Assembly (NCBI RefSeq): GCF_002835665.1 | Contig: NZ_PIZV01000006.1 | Span: forward strand, 80,251-144,250 | Reading direction: 5' to 3' | Origin: Chryseobacterium sp. PMSZPI | Lineage (GTDB): Bacteria > Bacteroidota > Bacteroidia > Flavobacteriales > Weeksellaceae | Length of the DNA stretch: 64,000 nt | Made by a program: the position numbers and the translations under genes | The notes under the pieces: model-generated | What the model saw: the letters and a program-made list of their open reading frames with translations, nothing else | What the model was told of the DNA's origin: nothing | Databases searched by the model: none | Shown here: in pieces, positions 1 to 8,949 of the stretch | How positions within the stretch are numbered: the stretch's first letter is position 1 | How the letters are laid out: each line of letters starts with the position of its first letter

Positions 1-591
1 GGAAATGATATACTCCTTCATCGGATGATCTTTTAAAACAACCTCTTCAGCAGCATCTGTAGCAGGTTTTATCTTTGCCATAAGATTTTCTCCAGCAGTG
101 AAGAAAGCATCAGCATCAGCATTAAGCTCTTTTTTAATTTGTTCTGCTTTAGCTCCTTTATCATCTTTATAATCTTCGGAATTTATATAAGATTTAAGTT
201 CGTCAAACTTCTTCTCAATATTTTCTTTTTTTGTTTTATAAATTATAAAATCTGCCTCAACACTTGCTTTGTCTTTTTTGAAACCGGATGGGATTTCCTT
301 GATTTTTGCAAAAGTATAATCCATAGCATTCAATACAAGTGGCATCATGAGTACCTTCTCTCCTTTTGCTTTGGCAACAGCTGCATCTGCATATCTTAAA
401 ACTCCGTCTATATGTTTTGAAGTATTTTTATAAGAATCTATAAAATTATTATTAAAATCAATAATAGCATTCGCTTCTGCTTCTCCACCCAGATTTAAAA
501 CAGCATTCCCTATTTTATCAGCACCTTTCTTACAGCTTACAGCTGTTACTGTCAAAGACAGAGTTATTGCCAATATCATAATCTTTCTCAT
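1..591 (-). CDS. DUF3829-like lipoprotein, C-terminus beyond window edge
   Basis: The reading frame begins at the ATG complementary to 589-591 and is still open at position 1, so at least 197 codons are seen and the C-terminus is missing. The N-terminus is a lipoprotein signal: MRK, a hydrophobic stretch, then lipobox AVSC with the lipidated Cys at residue 20, followed by KK. The mature part is alpha-helical and rich in Lys, Glu, Asp and Ala; the segment IIDFNNNFIDSYKN resembles DUF3829 (YiiG-like) lipoproteins. It lies 25 bp after the stop of tssF in the same direction, so it is probably co-transcribed with the T6SS genes. It could be a T6SSiii envelope accessory lipoprotein, but that is inferred from position only. 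Confidence 0.7.
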   Translation of the reverse strand, partial: MRKIMILAITLSLTVTAVSCKKGADKIGNAVLNLGGEAEANAIIDFNNNFIDSYKNTSKHIDGVLRYADAAVAKAKGEKVLMMPLVLNAMDYTFAKIKEIPSGFKKDKASVEADFIIYKTKKENIEKKFDELKSYINSEDYKDDKGAKAEQIKKELNADADAFFTAGENLMAKIKPATDAAEEVVLKDHPMKEYIIS

Positions 592-616
592 ATTTTTTCT
601 TTTAAGGTTTCAATTT

Positions 617-2500
617 TTATAAGTCTTGAAAATCAACATCTTCATTGCTAATTTTCACAATATATTCAATACCATCTATTGCTTTAACGATAATCTGATT
701 TCTTAAAATATTAGACATATTTTCCCAATAAGCTCTTCCATAGAAAGAATAATTCTGCGGAATGATCTCAACCTCAACAGTTCTTACAAATCCTTCTTTA
801 GGTTTATTGCTGATCATCGTTCCTCTTCTTACTCTTACTTCTCTGATCTCATCTTTCAAGATCATTCGGCAGTAATTTTTAACATCTTCAAGAGAAATAA
901 TCTTATCCCTTGTCGTTAATGCATATTTATAAGCCTGAATACTGTCTGTTCCTTTCTGCTCTTCAGCACCTCCCAATGTTTCGGTAAGCAAAACTACGGT
1001 TTGTGATTTTAATTGATTAGAAAGTTCAGTTCCCGGGCGCATATGGTTTGCTAATGTACAATGTGTCACCCAGAAGGAAGCATATGTGTGGTCTGTTTTT
1101 TCTACAGGTTCCATAATTACATAGTTCAGTTCCTGTCTGATATTCCTTTTGGCATTATTTACTTTTTGTACCATAGACTTCATCTTATCAGACATTTCAC
1201 TCAGAACTCCTTTTACATTATCTCTGTTTAAAAGAGAAAATGCTGCAATTTCATCCCTTGTAAGTTCCAGAACGTTAGCAATCATATCGACTGCATTTCT
1301 ACTTGTAAAACGTTCCATTCCTCCCTTTCTTACTGTATATAATCCTTTTTTCAAATCATCGGCAGGGGTAAAAGGGATTTCACTATATTTTCTTCCATCT
1401 CCATCCTGAACCTCATCTACATATAGAAAATGTTCTCCTTCATCCGTTACCAACGGAATATTATTTCCCATAATATCCAGGCTGTATTCTGTTTTTTTCC
1501 AACCTCTGTTATAGATAGGGAAAGCATTCAATACAAATGAAAAATTATCAAGGATTTCGGCAGAAAACTGTGGCGGGAATTCAAACGTAAGCCATAAGTA
1601 CGGTTTATTTTCTATATATTTTACAATTTCTTCTTTCCCGGCAAGGAAATCAAGATTCTGAGGCAGTTGACCGGGTTCGGAAAACAAACTTTGAGAAATT
1701 CCCGTCACTTCAATAAATTTATGACGGTAGATGCTCTTGATATCTTCAATCACTTTATTTCGAATAGACTGTTCACGGAACATCTGCTCATAGCCATCTG
1801 AATGATTTTCGGTAAGATAACTTAATCCCTCCCTTACAAATAACGGATTTCCATTGCTGGAAACAGTGATATATGGTAATAGTTTATAGACGAAATCCAA
1901 ATGTTCGAAAGCCGGATTGGAGCAAAATATGCTTAAATATTTCGGAAAATTTTCACTTACATATTGGTTGACATCTACTCCTACCGTAATCTTTCTGTAG
2001 TCTTCGGGTCTTCCCTGAAATCTTGCAATAGGAATTTTATTGAATCTGTCGTCAATACTATAGCAAGTATTTCCTACAAACATAATGGACGTATGTACTT
2101 TATTGATTCTTACATTTCCTATCGGAGTAAAGGGGATATTAACCTGTTTATCCGATTCTGATTTAACCGTTGAAGTCATTTGTTTACGAAAGAAAAACTC
2201 CGTATGCTCCAATAAAATTTCGGAGGACTCATAAGGCTGTGTAAAAGCAACCGCATGGGCAGGAATAGGATGAGTATAAATTGACGGCGTAAGAAGTTTT
2301 GCCAGTTTTTCTAAAATTCGGGCATTAACCGTCTGTATTTCGTTATTCGCTTTAAAAACTTCTGTACTGAATGCATCAATCAACAATTTTACAAAAGGAT
2401 CTAAAGATTGTGGACTCTTTAATCCCCAAACTTTAGTGGCATTCTGAAGCATCCTGGCTTTTACAGATTCTTTGGAATAAATATTCTGGTCTAAATTCAT
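617..2500 (-). CDS. tssF: Type VI secretion system baseplate subunit TssF (subtype iii)
   Basis: A 627-residue protein with no signal peptide or membrane segment, matching the large Bacteroidetes TssF type. It opens with MNLDQNIYSKESVKARMLQNA, and the N-terminal region (residues about 40-120) has the TssF-like FVKLLIDAFSTEV and LLTPSIYTHPIPAHAVA segments. TssF pairs with TssG and TssE to form the wedge of the cytoplasmic baseplate that initiates sheath assembly. The gene follows the gp25-like gene after 22 bp, an order expected for baseplate genes, and is followed by a lipoprotein gene. The rest of the locus must lie to the left of the window. The family call is good; subtype iii is inferred from the phylum and protein size. 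Confidence 0.85.
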   Translation of the reverse strand: MNLDQNIYSKESVKARMLQNATKVWGLKSPQSLDPFVKLLIDAFSTEVFKANNEIQTVNARILEKLAKLLTPSIYTHPIPAHAVAFTQPYESSEILLEHTEFFFRKQMTSTVKSESDKQVNIPFTPIGNVRINKVHTSIMFVGNTCYSIDDRFNKIPIARFQGRPEDYRKITVGVDVNQYVSENFPKYLSIFCSNPAFEHLDFVYKLLPYITVSSNGNPLFVREGLSYLTENHSDGYEQMFREQSIRNKVIEDIKSIYRHKFIEVTGISQSLFSEPGQLPQNLDFLAGKEEIVKYIENKPYLWLTFEFPPQFSAEILDNFSFVLNAFPIYNRGWKKTEYSLDIMGNNIPLVTDEGEHFLYVDEVQDGDGRKYSEIPFTPADDLKKGLYTVRKGGMERFTSRNAVDMIANVLELTRDEIAAFSLLNRDNVKGVLSEMSDKMKSMVQKVNNAKRNIRQELNYVIMEPVEKTDHTYASFWVTHCTLANHMRPGTELSNQLKSQTVVLLTETLGGAEEQKGTDSIQAYKYALTTRDKIISLEDVKNYCRMILKDEIREVRVRRGTMISNKPKEGFVRTVEVEIIPQNYSFYGRAYWENMSNILRNQIIVKAIDGIEYIVKISNEDVDFQDL

Positions 2501-2522
2501 AATTTTTTTTCGTGGTTATACA

Positions 2523-2963
2523 TTAATCAATAGACATCGGACTTAGGAACAGTTCTGTTGAAAAACTGAAACGTTCTCCTGTTGCCTCCATTTTTGCATT
2601 GATGGCAATTCTTACTTTCTTTTTGATTTCTGTGTGTTCTTTCGTGTCGTAACTGTGTTCTACGAATTGGATGTGGGCATCAATCTGCGGCTGTACAATT
2701 CGAGGTTCGTATTCCTGGATTTGTCTTTTAAGGCTTTTGATAAAAACACTTTCCCAAATGGCACTCGTCACTCCGTTATCAAATTCGAGATTCCAAACAT
2801 CATTTCCATAGTTTTCATCATATCTGTTCTCCCCTTTTTTGGTAGTGATCAGCAACATAATATTGTGGGCAATACTCTCTCCCATATCGCAGGTATCGAT
2901 ACTTCCGCCTTCAGTCATTAAAGTAGATGGTACAAAAGGCATTCTGTAATTTGGTGTATCCAT
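2523..2963 (-). CDS. tssE: GPW/gp25 family protein, T6SS baseplate subunit TssE
   Basis: From the chosen ATG the product is 146 residues and starts MDTPNYRMPFVPSTLM. It contains the gp25-type core: GESIAHNIMLLITTKKGENR, then YDENYGNDVWNLEFD, the counterpart of the conserved phage baseplate wedge fold. Its role is to connect the baseplate to the contractile sheath in the cytoplasm. An in-frame start further upstream (complement of 3086) would add 41 residues; I prefer the internal ATG because the extension has no resemblance to the family and the usual length is about 145 residues. It is the first gene of the tssE-tssF-lipoprotein run. No clear -7 box was found. Confidence 0.8.
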   Translation of the reverse strand: MDTPNYRMPFVPSTLMTEGGSIDTCDMGESIAHNIMLLITTKKGENRYDENYGNDVWNLEFDNGVTSAIWESVFIKSLKRQIQEYEPRIVQPQIDAHIQFVEHSYDTKEHTEIKKKVRIAINAKMEATGERFSFSTELFLSPMSID

Positions 2964-3186
2964 AGTCAACTTCTTATTTTTTACTTCATGGTCATGTTTA
3001 CTTAAAAACGAAATACCAAAATACACATTTTCACTAAATAATTGCCATAATAAAGAAAAATATTCTTCAAAATTTAGGGCCTTCAAACTGAATTGAAAGC
3101 CCTAAGCATTTAAAAAGTATACATTTACTAAATAAGATTTTCCTGTATTAGTTTAAGTACTTTTATAACCTTTATAAGATGATAAC

Positions 3187-3938
3187 TTAATTGATAGGTT
3201 TAGTGAAAATCTGAGCAGACATCGCTCCACGTCCCCAATTGAAATTAGGCGCAGGTGCTTCGGCAAACATCCCAAAAGTAATGGTGCTTAATGCACTATT
3301 ATTCCCTTCTATATAATCATCTACTTTATAAGTAACATTCATCGGAGTACTTCCTGTATTAGAAACAACATCTATAGCAAAGCCAGCTATAGGTACCCCC
3401 AGGGCACCAACTCCACCAGTACCTCCATTATAAGAACCCGGAACTGTATATTTACGAGATCCCATCTCTAATTCCGTATCAGTTCCACTGTTCACAGATT
3501 TATATAAAGTACAGCCAATATAACCAATGGTATTAGCCGTAGCATTAGAATGTCTTACCGGCATGTTATAATTAACTACAATCTGGGCTTGCGTATTCGC
3601 AGGAATAGTAACAGGAATACTAAAGTTTAAATTTACTCTCCCTCCTCCTATTGAACTTGATACAGGTGTTGCAAGTACTGCATACATATTATCTGAAAAC
3701 TGCCAGGGAGCAGCTATAGTACTGTTTGTAATAAACCCAAGATTCCCGTTTCCATCTGCATAACTTTTCGGTTATACTGTAGGGTTAATGCATTGGTATT
3801 GATGTCTGTCATTGTACGTACTCTTGCATTTCCATTAACATCCAGAGCTTGTGTCGGGACAGGCGTATTAATTCCTACTTGTGCACATACTGGTAGCCCT
3901 AAACCAGAGCAAATCATTATAAAAATTCTTTTTTTCAT
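3187..3938 (-). pseudogene. Frameshifted secreted surface protein (VGINT / ALDVNGN type)
   Basis: Two abutting frames make one gene. The upstream frame (3714-3938) encodes a signal peptide (MKKRIFIMICSGLGLPVCAQ), then VGINTPVPTQALDVNGNARVR, a repeated N-terminal motif of Bacteroidetes surface and tail-fibre-like proteins. It then runs into a nonsense tail after QYNRKV. The downstream frame (3187-3687) gives a 166-residue beta-rich domain ending GAMSAQIFTKPIN. Adding one T within 3761-3764 restores KVYADGNGNLGFITNSTIA and joins both frames into about 250 residues. So this is a one-base deletion, either a real recent mutation or a sequencing error. Function is unknown; secretion is likely from the signal peptide. 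Confidence 0.75.
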
Positions 3939-4039
3939 AATATTAAATTTTATTTATTAAGTTGGTAAGTCTAAAACACAAAATAACCATCTTAATACAT
4001 CATATCAAATATTTTTCATGAAAAAAATTCAATATTTTA

Positions 4040-5449
4040 TTAATCTGTTTTTTTTATGTTGATGAAATAATACACGGGAAGGCCCAGCAAAACCATTACA
4101 AATCCAGGCCATGTATATTGTTGTTTATAAATCAAAAGTAAGATACAGAATACTGTTCCAATGATTAAATAAATAATTGGTGTCACGGGATAAAGCCATG
4201 TTTTATAAGGTCTTTCCAAATCAGGTTGTTTTACTCTTAAATATATCACTCCAAAAACAGTAATCATATAGAACAAAACGATTACAAAAGAAATCATATC
4301 CAGCAGATTTCCATACTGACCGCTCAGACAAAGGATAGAAGCCCAAACTCCCTGCATCCATAATGCATTTTCGGGTACTTCATTTTTATTGTTTTTAATA
4401 GCCGATGTAAAGAACATTCCATCCTTAGCCATGGTTTGAAAAACTCTTGCTCCTGCCAGAATTAATCCGTTATCGCATCCAAATGTGGAAATCATAACCA
4501 ATAAAGCGATGATAATTGTCCCTGCACTTCCAAAAATGTTTTGTGATGCTGCTACTGCCACTCTGTCATTGGCTGCAAAAGCAATACCATCGCGGTCAAG
4601 AGCATTTAAATACACAAAATTTACGGCGATATACAGAATCATTACCGCAGAAGTACCATAGATCATGGATTTTACAATATTTCTTTTTGGATTCTCAACT
4701 TCCCCGGAAACAAATGTTACGCTTTCCCAAGCTACAGAACTGAAAACAGAGCCTACCATTGCCGCTGCAATACCACCTAATAGTGTCATTCCTCCGATAG
4801 GTTGCCAGCCTTCTTTAAGAAAACTTCCGTCTATTCCCTTTTTAAGATTATTAAATGAATCCAGGCCAAAGTTGAAGTTTTCCGACATATGCGAGAAGTC
4901 CACTAATATAAATCCTAATGCTATAAGACCTAATAGCGCTATAATCTTAGATCCGGTAAATATATTTTGAAGGATCTTTCCACTTTGAACACCTCTGGTA
5001 TTAATATAGGTAAGCAAAAGAATCACAAAAATCGCTAAAATTTGAATCCATGTAATTTTGAATTCCCCGCTTTGAAAAATAGGTGCCGCATCGTTAAGTG
5101 ACGGGATCAGATATGCTGTAAACTTACCAAAGGCCATAGCCACTGCAGCAATTGTTCCTGTTTGAATTACTGTAAACAATCCCCATCCGTAAAGAAATCC
5201 CATCTTTTTTCCAAAAATTTCTTTCAGATAAGTGTACTGTCCACCGGCTTTGGGAAACAGAGCAGATAACTCTCCATAGCTTATCGCCGCAGCCACGGTC
5301 ATAATTCCTGTGATAATCCAAACAACAATAAGCCAGAATCCGGATCCCAGATTTCTCATCATGTCAGCACTTACAATGAAGATCCCGCTTCCAATCATGG
5401 ACCCCATCACAAGCATAATAGCGTCCCAAAGTTTCAGTTTTTTTTGCAT
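4040..5449 (-). CDS. APC family amino acid permease
   Basis: A 469-residue integral membrane protein with about twelve hydrophobic segments. Segment 1 carries GSMIGSGIFIVSADM, the unwound-helix glycine motif of the amino acid-polyamine-organocation superfamily; later segments include SYGELSALFPKAGGQYTYL and VAWESVTFVSGEVENPKRN, both typical of APC transporters. It should exchange or import amino acids across the inner membrane; the substrate cannot be read. The ATG at 5449 is chosen over a TTG two codons upstream. A TATATTTG box lies 17 bases upstream. It stands alone on its strand. Confidence 0.88.
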   Translation of the reverse strand: MQKKLKLWDAIMLVMGSMIGSGIFIVSADMMRNLGSGFWLIVVWIITGIMTVAAAISYGELSALFPKAGGQYTYLKEIFGKKMGFLYGWGLFTVIQTGTIAAVAMAFGKFTAYLIPSLNDAAPIFQSGEFKITWIQILAIFVILLLTYINTRGVQSGKILQNIFTGSKIIALLGLIALGFILVDFSHMSENFNFGLDSFNNLKKGIDGSFLKEGWQPIGGMTLLGGIAAAMVGSVFSSVAWESVTFVSGEVENPKRNIVKSMIYGTSAVMILYIAVNFVYLNALDRDGIAFAANDRVAVAASQNIFGSAGTIIIALLVMISTFGCDNGLILAGARVFQTMAKDGMFFTSAIKNNKNEVPENALWMQGVWASILCLSGQYGNLLDMISFVIVLFYMITVFGVIYLRVKQPDLERPYKTWLYPVTPIIYLIIGTVFCILLLIYKQQYTWPGFVMVLLGLPVYYFINIKKTD

Positions 5450-5465
5450 AGTCAAGTATAGATTT

Positions 5466-5473
5466 CAAATATA
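5466..5473 (-). promoter_or_regulatory. -7 box TATATTTG of the APC permease gene
   Basis: CAAATATA on the + strand reads as TATATTTG toward the permease, matching the Bacteroidetes TAnnTTTG element. No convincing -33 TTG was seen. Confidence 0.5.
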
Positions 5474-5567
5474 AACAAATATGGCTTTCATTTTAAATTT
5501 TGTTGAAAATTCCTAAAACACCATGTTTATTATTAATTTTATCGATTTATGATTCAATTTTAATTAG

Positions 5568-5575
5568 TACTTTTG
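5568..5575 (+). promoter_or_regulatory. -7 box TACTTTTG of the DUF4920 gene
   Basis: TACTTTTG fits TAnnTTTG exactly and ends 15 bases before the chosen ATG at 5591, which supports that start over the longer frame beginning at 5573, since that frame would start inside the promoter box. Confidence 0.55.
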
Positions 5576-5590
5576 AGAAAAATAATAAAA

Positions 5591-6106
5591 ATGAAATTCA
5601 AAGCTATACTATTTGCAACTGCAGTAAGTGTTTCTACTTTAGCTTTTGCACAGGAAACATCACAAAAGAAATTTTCACCACCGGCAGGAAATGCTATTGT
5701 AGGTGACACTTATGGAGCCGGAGTTTCTTCCACTGCTGAATCTAAAGCCATTACCGTTGAAAAATTAGGAAAAAAACTTAAAAAAGAAAATAAAAAGCTG
5801 GAAAATATAGCCATCAAAGGAAAAGTAACAGATGTATGCGATAAAAAAGGATGTTGGCTGACCATTCAAACGGAAGATAATTCCCAGTTTTTTGTAAAAA
5901 TGAAAGATTATGCCTTCTTTGTTCCTACTGCTTTAAAAGGGAAAAATGTAGTATTGGAAGGAAATGCAGAACGAAAAGTAACTTCTGTGGATGAGCAAAA
6001 ACATTATGCAGAAGATGCGAAGAAACCTCAGTCTGAAATTGACGCCATCAACCAACCTAAGGAGGAAATCAGATTTTTAGCAAGTGGGATTAAGGTCGTA
6101 AATTAA
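5591..6106 (+). CDS. Secreted DUF4920 domain protein
   Basis: A 171-residue protein starting MKFKAILFATAVSVSTLAFA with a clear type I signal peptide cleaved before QETSQ. Residues about 65-150 form the DUF4920 region with IKGKVTDVCDKKGCWLTIQ and FFVKMKDYAFFVPTALKGKNVVLEG, an OB-like fold with two close Cys residues (DKKGCW and VCDKK). That region is often seen in exported proteins possibly handling metals or redox stress; the exact function is not established. It is one of only two + strand genes in the first 43 kb, lies convergent with the M14 peptidase gene, and ends near a strong hairpin. Confidence 0.82.
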   Translation: MKFKAILFATAVSVSTLAFAQETSQKKFSPPAGNAIVGDTYGAGVSSTAESKAITVEKLGKKLKKENKKLENIAIKGKVTDVCDKKGCWLTIQTEDNSQFFVKMKDYAFFVPTALKGKNVVLEGNAERKVTSVDEQKHYAEDAKKPQSEIDAINQPKEEIRFLASGIKVVN

Positions 6107-6137
6107 GGCGTTTTGCCAAATTGAAGAGAATATTAAT

Positions 6138-6206
6138 ATCTCTCGCAGATGCTGCAGATTATGCAAATCTTAACTATTGAGAAAAAGATAAATCTGCATC
6201 TATTCC
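6138..6206. repeat. Short intergenic GCAGAT-rich repeat
   Basis: The spacer after the DUF4920 gene has closely spaced GCAGAT units (CGCAGATGCTGCAGATTATG) and then the reverse form AATCTGCATCT about 45 bases on, an imperfect inverted arrangement. Motifs of this flavour recur between genes in flavobacterial genomes. No coding potential is seen. Confidence 0.35.
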
Positions 6207-6269
6207 TTTTTGGATGAATGTAACCTATCTTTTTAAATTGATCTTTATTCTTAGAAATAGATAAAAAGT

Positions 6270-6300
6270 AATTTCGGCAGCCCTTTGGGCTGCCGAAATT
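6270..6300. terminator. Bidirectional terminator between convergent genes
   Basis: A perfect 14-bp stem (AATTTCGGCAGCCC) with a TTT loop, A-rich on the left and T-rich on the right, placed between the convergent DUF4920 and M14 genes. Confidence 0.85.
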
Positions 6301-6301
6301 T

Positions 6302-7411
6302 TTAATCTTCTATTTTAAACTCTACTACAGCGTCCAGTTTTGGATATTTAGTGGCAGAAACAAATTTCTTTCCGGTACAATCTATCTCCAGCCATCCTTT
6401 TCTTTTTTTCACATCTCCTACTTCCATGACAAAAGGAATAAAAGAAATCTCCTCCTTCCCTTCTTCTTTGATCTCTCTATATTGTACAGCAATGTCCAAA
6501 ATGCATTCATGATCCGTGTTCAGTTTTACATTTCTGTATACTATATCATAATGGGTTTCCTTATTCTCAGGAATATCAGGATAAGTTTCCCATCCTGTAG
6601 TATCGGAATTTAACTCGCTGATCGCTTTCAATGCATAATAAAGGGCAATTGTGTAATACTTTCTTGTTCCTTTTCTAGTGTAGTCATCTACAAAGTGTCC
6701 TCCTTCAAATAAAATGGTAGGCATTCCTGCTTTTATAAAATTATCCCCGGTAGATGTCGGATAAAATTCATCCGAATATCTTCCGATTTGATTAGGAATC
6801 ATTTCCTTTAAATGGGTATAAATATTTCCAATAACCGCCATACATTTTTTTCTATTTTCAGTTATTGTACGTTCCACGTTTTCAGAAGGGGCCAAAAAAG
6901 AAAGTGTTGCCGGATGAATACCATCAGTTGTAAAAATAGTTCTTTGTTCATGCAAATTCAATGCATAATCATATTTTTTGGAAGCAGCAGCGTGTTTAAG
7001 AAATTTAATCTCCGTGCTTGCTTCATTATGAAAGTCTCTATTAAGATCTATATCCACAGCATTCAATCTGGTCCATCTTTCCGATCCGTCAGGATTTAGC
7101 ATAAATATAAAATCTAATCTAATTTTCCTGAACAAGTCATCTTTCATTTGAGGAGCTTTATCCAGGCTTATTAAAAGATCAAGCATCGCATGAGTCGCGT
7201 TAGATTCATTACCATGCATTTGAGACCAGGCTAATACTTGAATATTTCCGGTACCGATACTTAATCGATAAATCGGTTTCTCTAAATATGATTTTCCGAT
7301 CTCTTGAATATAATCGCTGAGATTCTCCTGTAGATAAGAAAATAATTTTTCAGGGGAAATATAACGATTTGAGAAATTAGGGTTTTGAGAGTAGATCTGT
7401 TCAAAATTCAT
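6302..7411 (-). CDS. M14 family zinc carboxypeptidase
   Basis: A 369-residue protein without signal peptide. QMHGNES around residues 65-70 is the HxxE zinc motif (His66, Glu69), DFHNEAS and LNLHEQRT follow with the further His ligand, and FEGGHF near residue 235 carries the likely catalytic Glu. This is the M14 metallocarboxypeptidase plan, removing C-terminal residues or acting on murein or modified peptides. The C-terminal 100 residues form an extra beta-rich domain. Lack of a signal suggests action in the cytoplasm. It is a single gene with its own -7 box upstream and a hairpin directly after the stop. Confidence 0.88.
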   Translation of the reverse strand: MNFEQIYSQNPNFSNRYISPEKLFSYLQENLSDYIQEIGKSYLEKPIYRLSIGTGNIQVLAWSQMHGNESNATHAMLDLLISLDKAPQMKDDLFRKIRLDFIFMLNPDGSERWTRLNAVDIDLNRDFHNEASTEIKFLKHAAASKKYDYALNLHEQRTIFTTDGIHPATLSFLAPSENVERTITENRKKCMAVIGNIYTHLKEMIPNQIGRYSDEFYPTSTGDNFIKAGMPTILFEGGHFVDDYTRKGTRKYYTIALYYALKAISELNSDTTGWETYPDIPENKETHYDIVYRNVKLNTDHECILDIAVQYREIKEEGKEEISFIPFVMEVGDVKKRKGWLEIDCTGKKFVSATKYPKLDAVVEFKIED

Positions 7412-7433
7412 TTTGGGAATAATTTACAAGAAT

Positions 7434-7441
7434 CAAATTTA
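7434..7441 (-). promoter_or_regulatory. -7 box TAAATTTG of the M14 peptidase gene
   Basis: CAAATTTA on the + strand, 23 bases upstream of the ATG, reads TAAATTTG toward the peptidase. Confidence 0.45.
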
Positions 7442-8383
7442 ACCATTTTAAGCTATAAAAACAGCTATTAACAAATGTAAATAGCTGAAAAATGAGTAAA
7501 AATGTATTTTTTATTGTTTACAAATATAATTTACAAAAGTTATACATGATCAATTTTACAGTAAAAAGACAATTAACTTGTGTAACATTGTTAAACATAC
7601 CAGACTGACAAAATGTCTGTTAGTGAAATTGTGGATTACGGATAATTTAATGCTATATATCTAATTACATAAAAGCCAGTTAGTTATGTAATTCATCTAA
7701 ATATTATTATGAAGAATACTTGAAGTGTTTAAATCCTTATTTTAAGGTAAATATGAGTTGTTTTTTTAAACATAAAAATTGTGGAAAACAGTAGTTTTTA
7801 TTAGCTTATACAAGTGTAAATCGTTTAAAATTTTAAAATTTATCAGATTATCCTTATTCAGCTTGGACTTTTTAGTTTATAAGTAATTAATATGAGGATT
7901 TAAACATGTAAATGTTTAAAAAATTATTTCAATCGTTATAAAAATGTTGTATATCAGTTAATTACAACATTAATTTACAATTGTATATAACTAAAACACG
8001 TCTTTTAAAGGTTATTCCTGATCTAATCTGTAAACTTTCCGATGTATTGAAATTATAGTAAATTATCAATGTAAACAGTATTTAATTAGTTGTTTAACAG
8101 TAACTAATATAATTTAAGTGTGGCTATCTGTTGTTAATTGTAGTTAAATTTGTAAACAGCAAGTATCGGGCAAATAACACTGGGTTAATAGGTCAATTAT
8201 TTATATATTTTAATATATTCAATAATCAATACAATTGTAACATAGATATAATTAGCTATAATACAGGATAATATATTTTTATTTACATTTGTATACTTAA
8301 ATTCTTTTAGTTTATTTACATTTGTGTTTTGCATTTGTAAACTTTAATCTTTACATTTGTAAAATAATTAATGACTTATTTTT
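7442..8383. promoter_or_regulatory. AT-rich operator-array region upstream of the XRE regulator
   Basis: About 940 bp with no credible reading frame but with many copies of a palindrome TTTACAnnTGTAAA. Copies with zero or one mismatch: 7468-7481, 7807-7820, 7974-7987, 8282-8295, 8328-8341 and 8350-8363 (perfect). Weaker or half sites lie at about 7517, 7575, 8030, 8143, 8231 and 8315. Also present is a perfect 9-bp inverted repeat TTTAAACAT at 7899-7907 and 7912-7920. The strong copies cluster next to the start of the helix-turn-helix gene, so autoregulation is the simplest reading. Confidence 0.6.
8350..8363 (+). promoter_or_regulatory. Perfect operator TTTACATTTGTAAA overlapping a -7 box
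   Basis: A perfect palindrome 20 bases before the ATG at 8384. Its centre contains TACATTTG (8352-8359), an exact TAnnTTTG promoter element, so a protein bound here would block polymerase. The same overlap recurs at 8284-8291. Confidence 0.6.
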
Positions 8384-8920
8384 ATGAGTTTAAACGAAAG
8401 AATTTCAAAAGTTATAGAGTATTCTAATCTTACTCCTTCAGAATTTGCTGATGAGATTGATGTACAACGATCATCAATTTCACATATCACTTCCGGAAGA
8501 AACAAACCTTCTTTGGAGTTTATCATAAAAATAAAATCCCGATTCCCTGAGCTTCTTTGGGATTGGCTGGTAACAGGTGAAGGTGAAATGTTGAAGCCGG
8601 AAGTTCCGGAAGTTCTGAATACAGTAGAAGAGCACGAAGAGGAAAGAATAAAGACAACTCCTCTACCCGATCTATTTACCATGATGAACAATGATGTTGA
8701 ATTCGGAACAGATGAAACGGAAATAGAACCTGTCCAACCGGCTTCCGGAGAATCGTTTATACCGCCCCCAAGTAAAGCTTCAGAAAAAATATCCGATTCT
8801 CAGCAATTAGGAAATTCTAATGATCAATTATTAAATCAATTCATTGGTAATCAGAGTGATAAAATAAAACGTATTGTTTTATTCTATGAAAATGGAAAAT
8901 TTGAAAGTTTTGAGCCATAA
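8384..8920 (+). CDS. XRE-like helix-turn-helix transcriptional regulator
   Basis: A 178-residue cytoplasmic protein. Residues 1-65 form a Cro/C1-type helix-turn-helix domain: LTPSEFADEIDVQRSSISHITSGRNKPSLEF, with the turn after the first helix and SSISH as the recognition helix, followed by LLWDWLVTGEGEML, a common extension of Bacteroidetes XRE proteins. The middle (about 70-140) is acidic, Pro/Ser-rich and likely disordered. The C-terminus (DKIKRIVLFYENGKFESFEP) is a short conserved-looking strand pair. It is transcribed alone and is preceded by an unusually long spacer carrying repeated palindromes that it may bind. Targets beyond its own promoter are unknown. Confidence 0.85.
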   Translation: MSLNERISKVIEYSNLTPSEFADEIDVQRSSISHITSGRNKPSLEFIIKIKSRFPELLWDWLVTGEGEMLKPEVPEVLNTVEEHEEERIKTTPLPDLFTMMNNDVEFGTDETEIEPVQPASGESFIPPPSKASEKISDSQQLGNSNDQLLNQFIGNQSDKIKRIVLFYENGKFESFEP

Positions 8921-8922
8921 AA

Positions 8923-8949
8923 AACCTGACCAAAGAAAATGGTCAGGTT
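8923..8949 (+). terminator. Terminator after the XRE regulator
   Basis: A perfect 10-bp stem AACCTGACCA with a 7-base loop followed by a run of A/T, three bases after the stop codon. Confidence 0.8.

Noticed and set aside
2964..3086. Longer TssE start at 3086
   Set aside because: The extra 41 residues are not family-like and the usual TssE length is reached from the internal ATG; kept only as an alternative.
7442..8383. Chromosomal origin
   Set aside because: AT-rich and gene-free, but no DnaA boxes of the TTATNCACA type and no dnaA, dnaN or gidA nearby.
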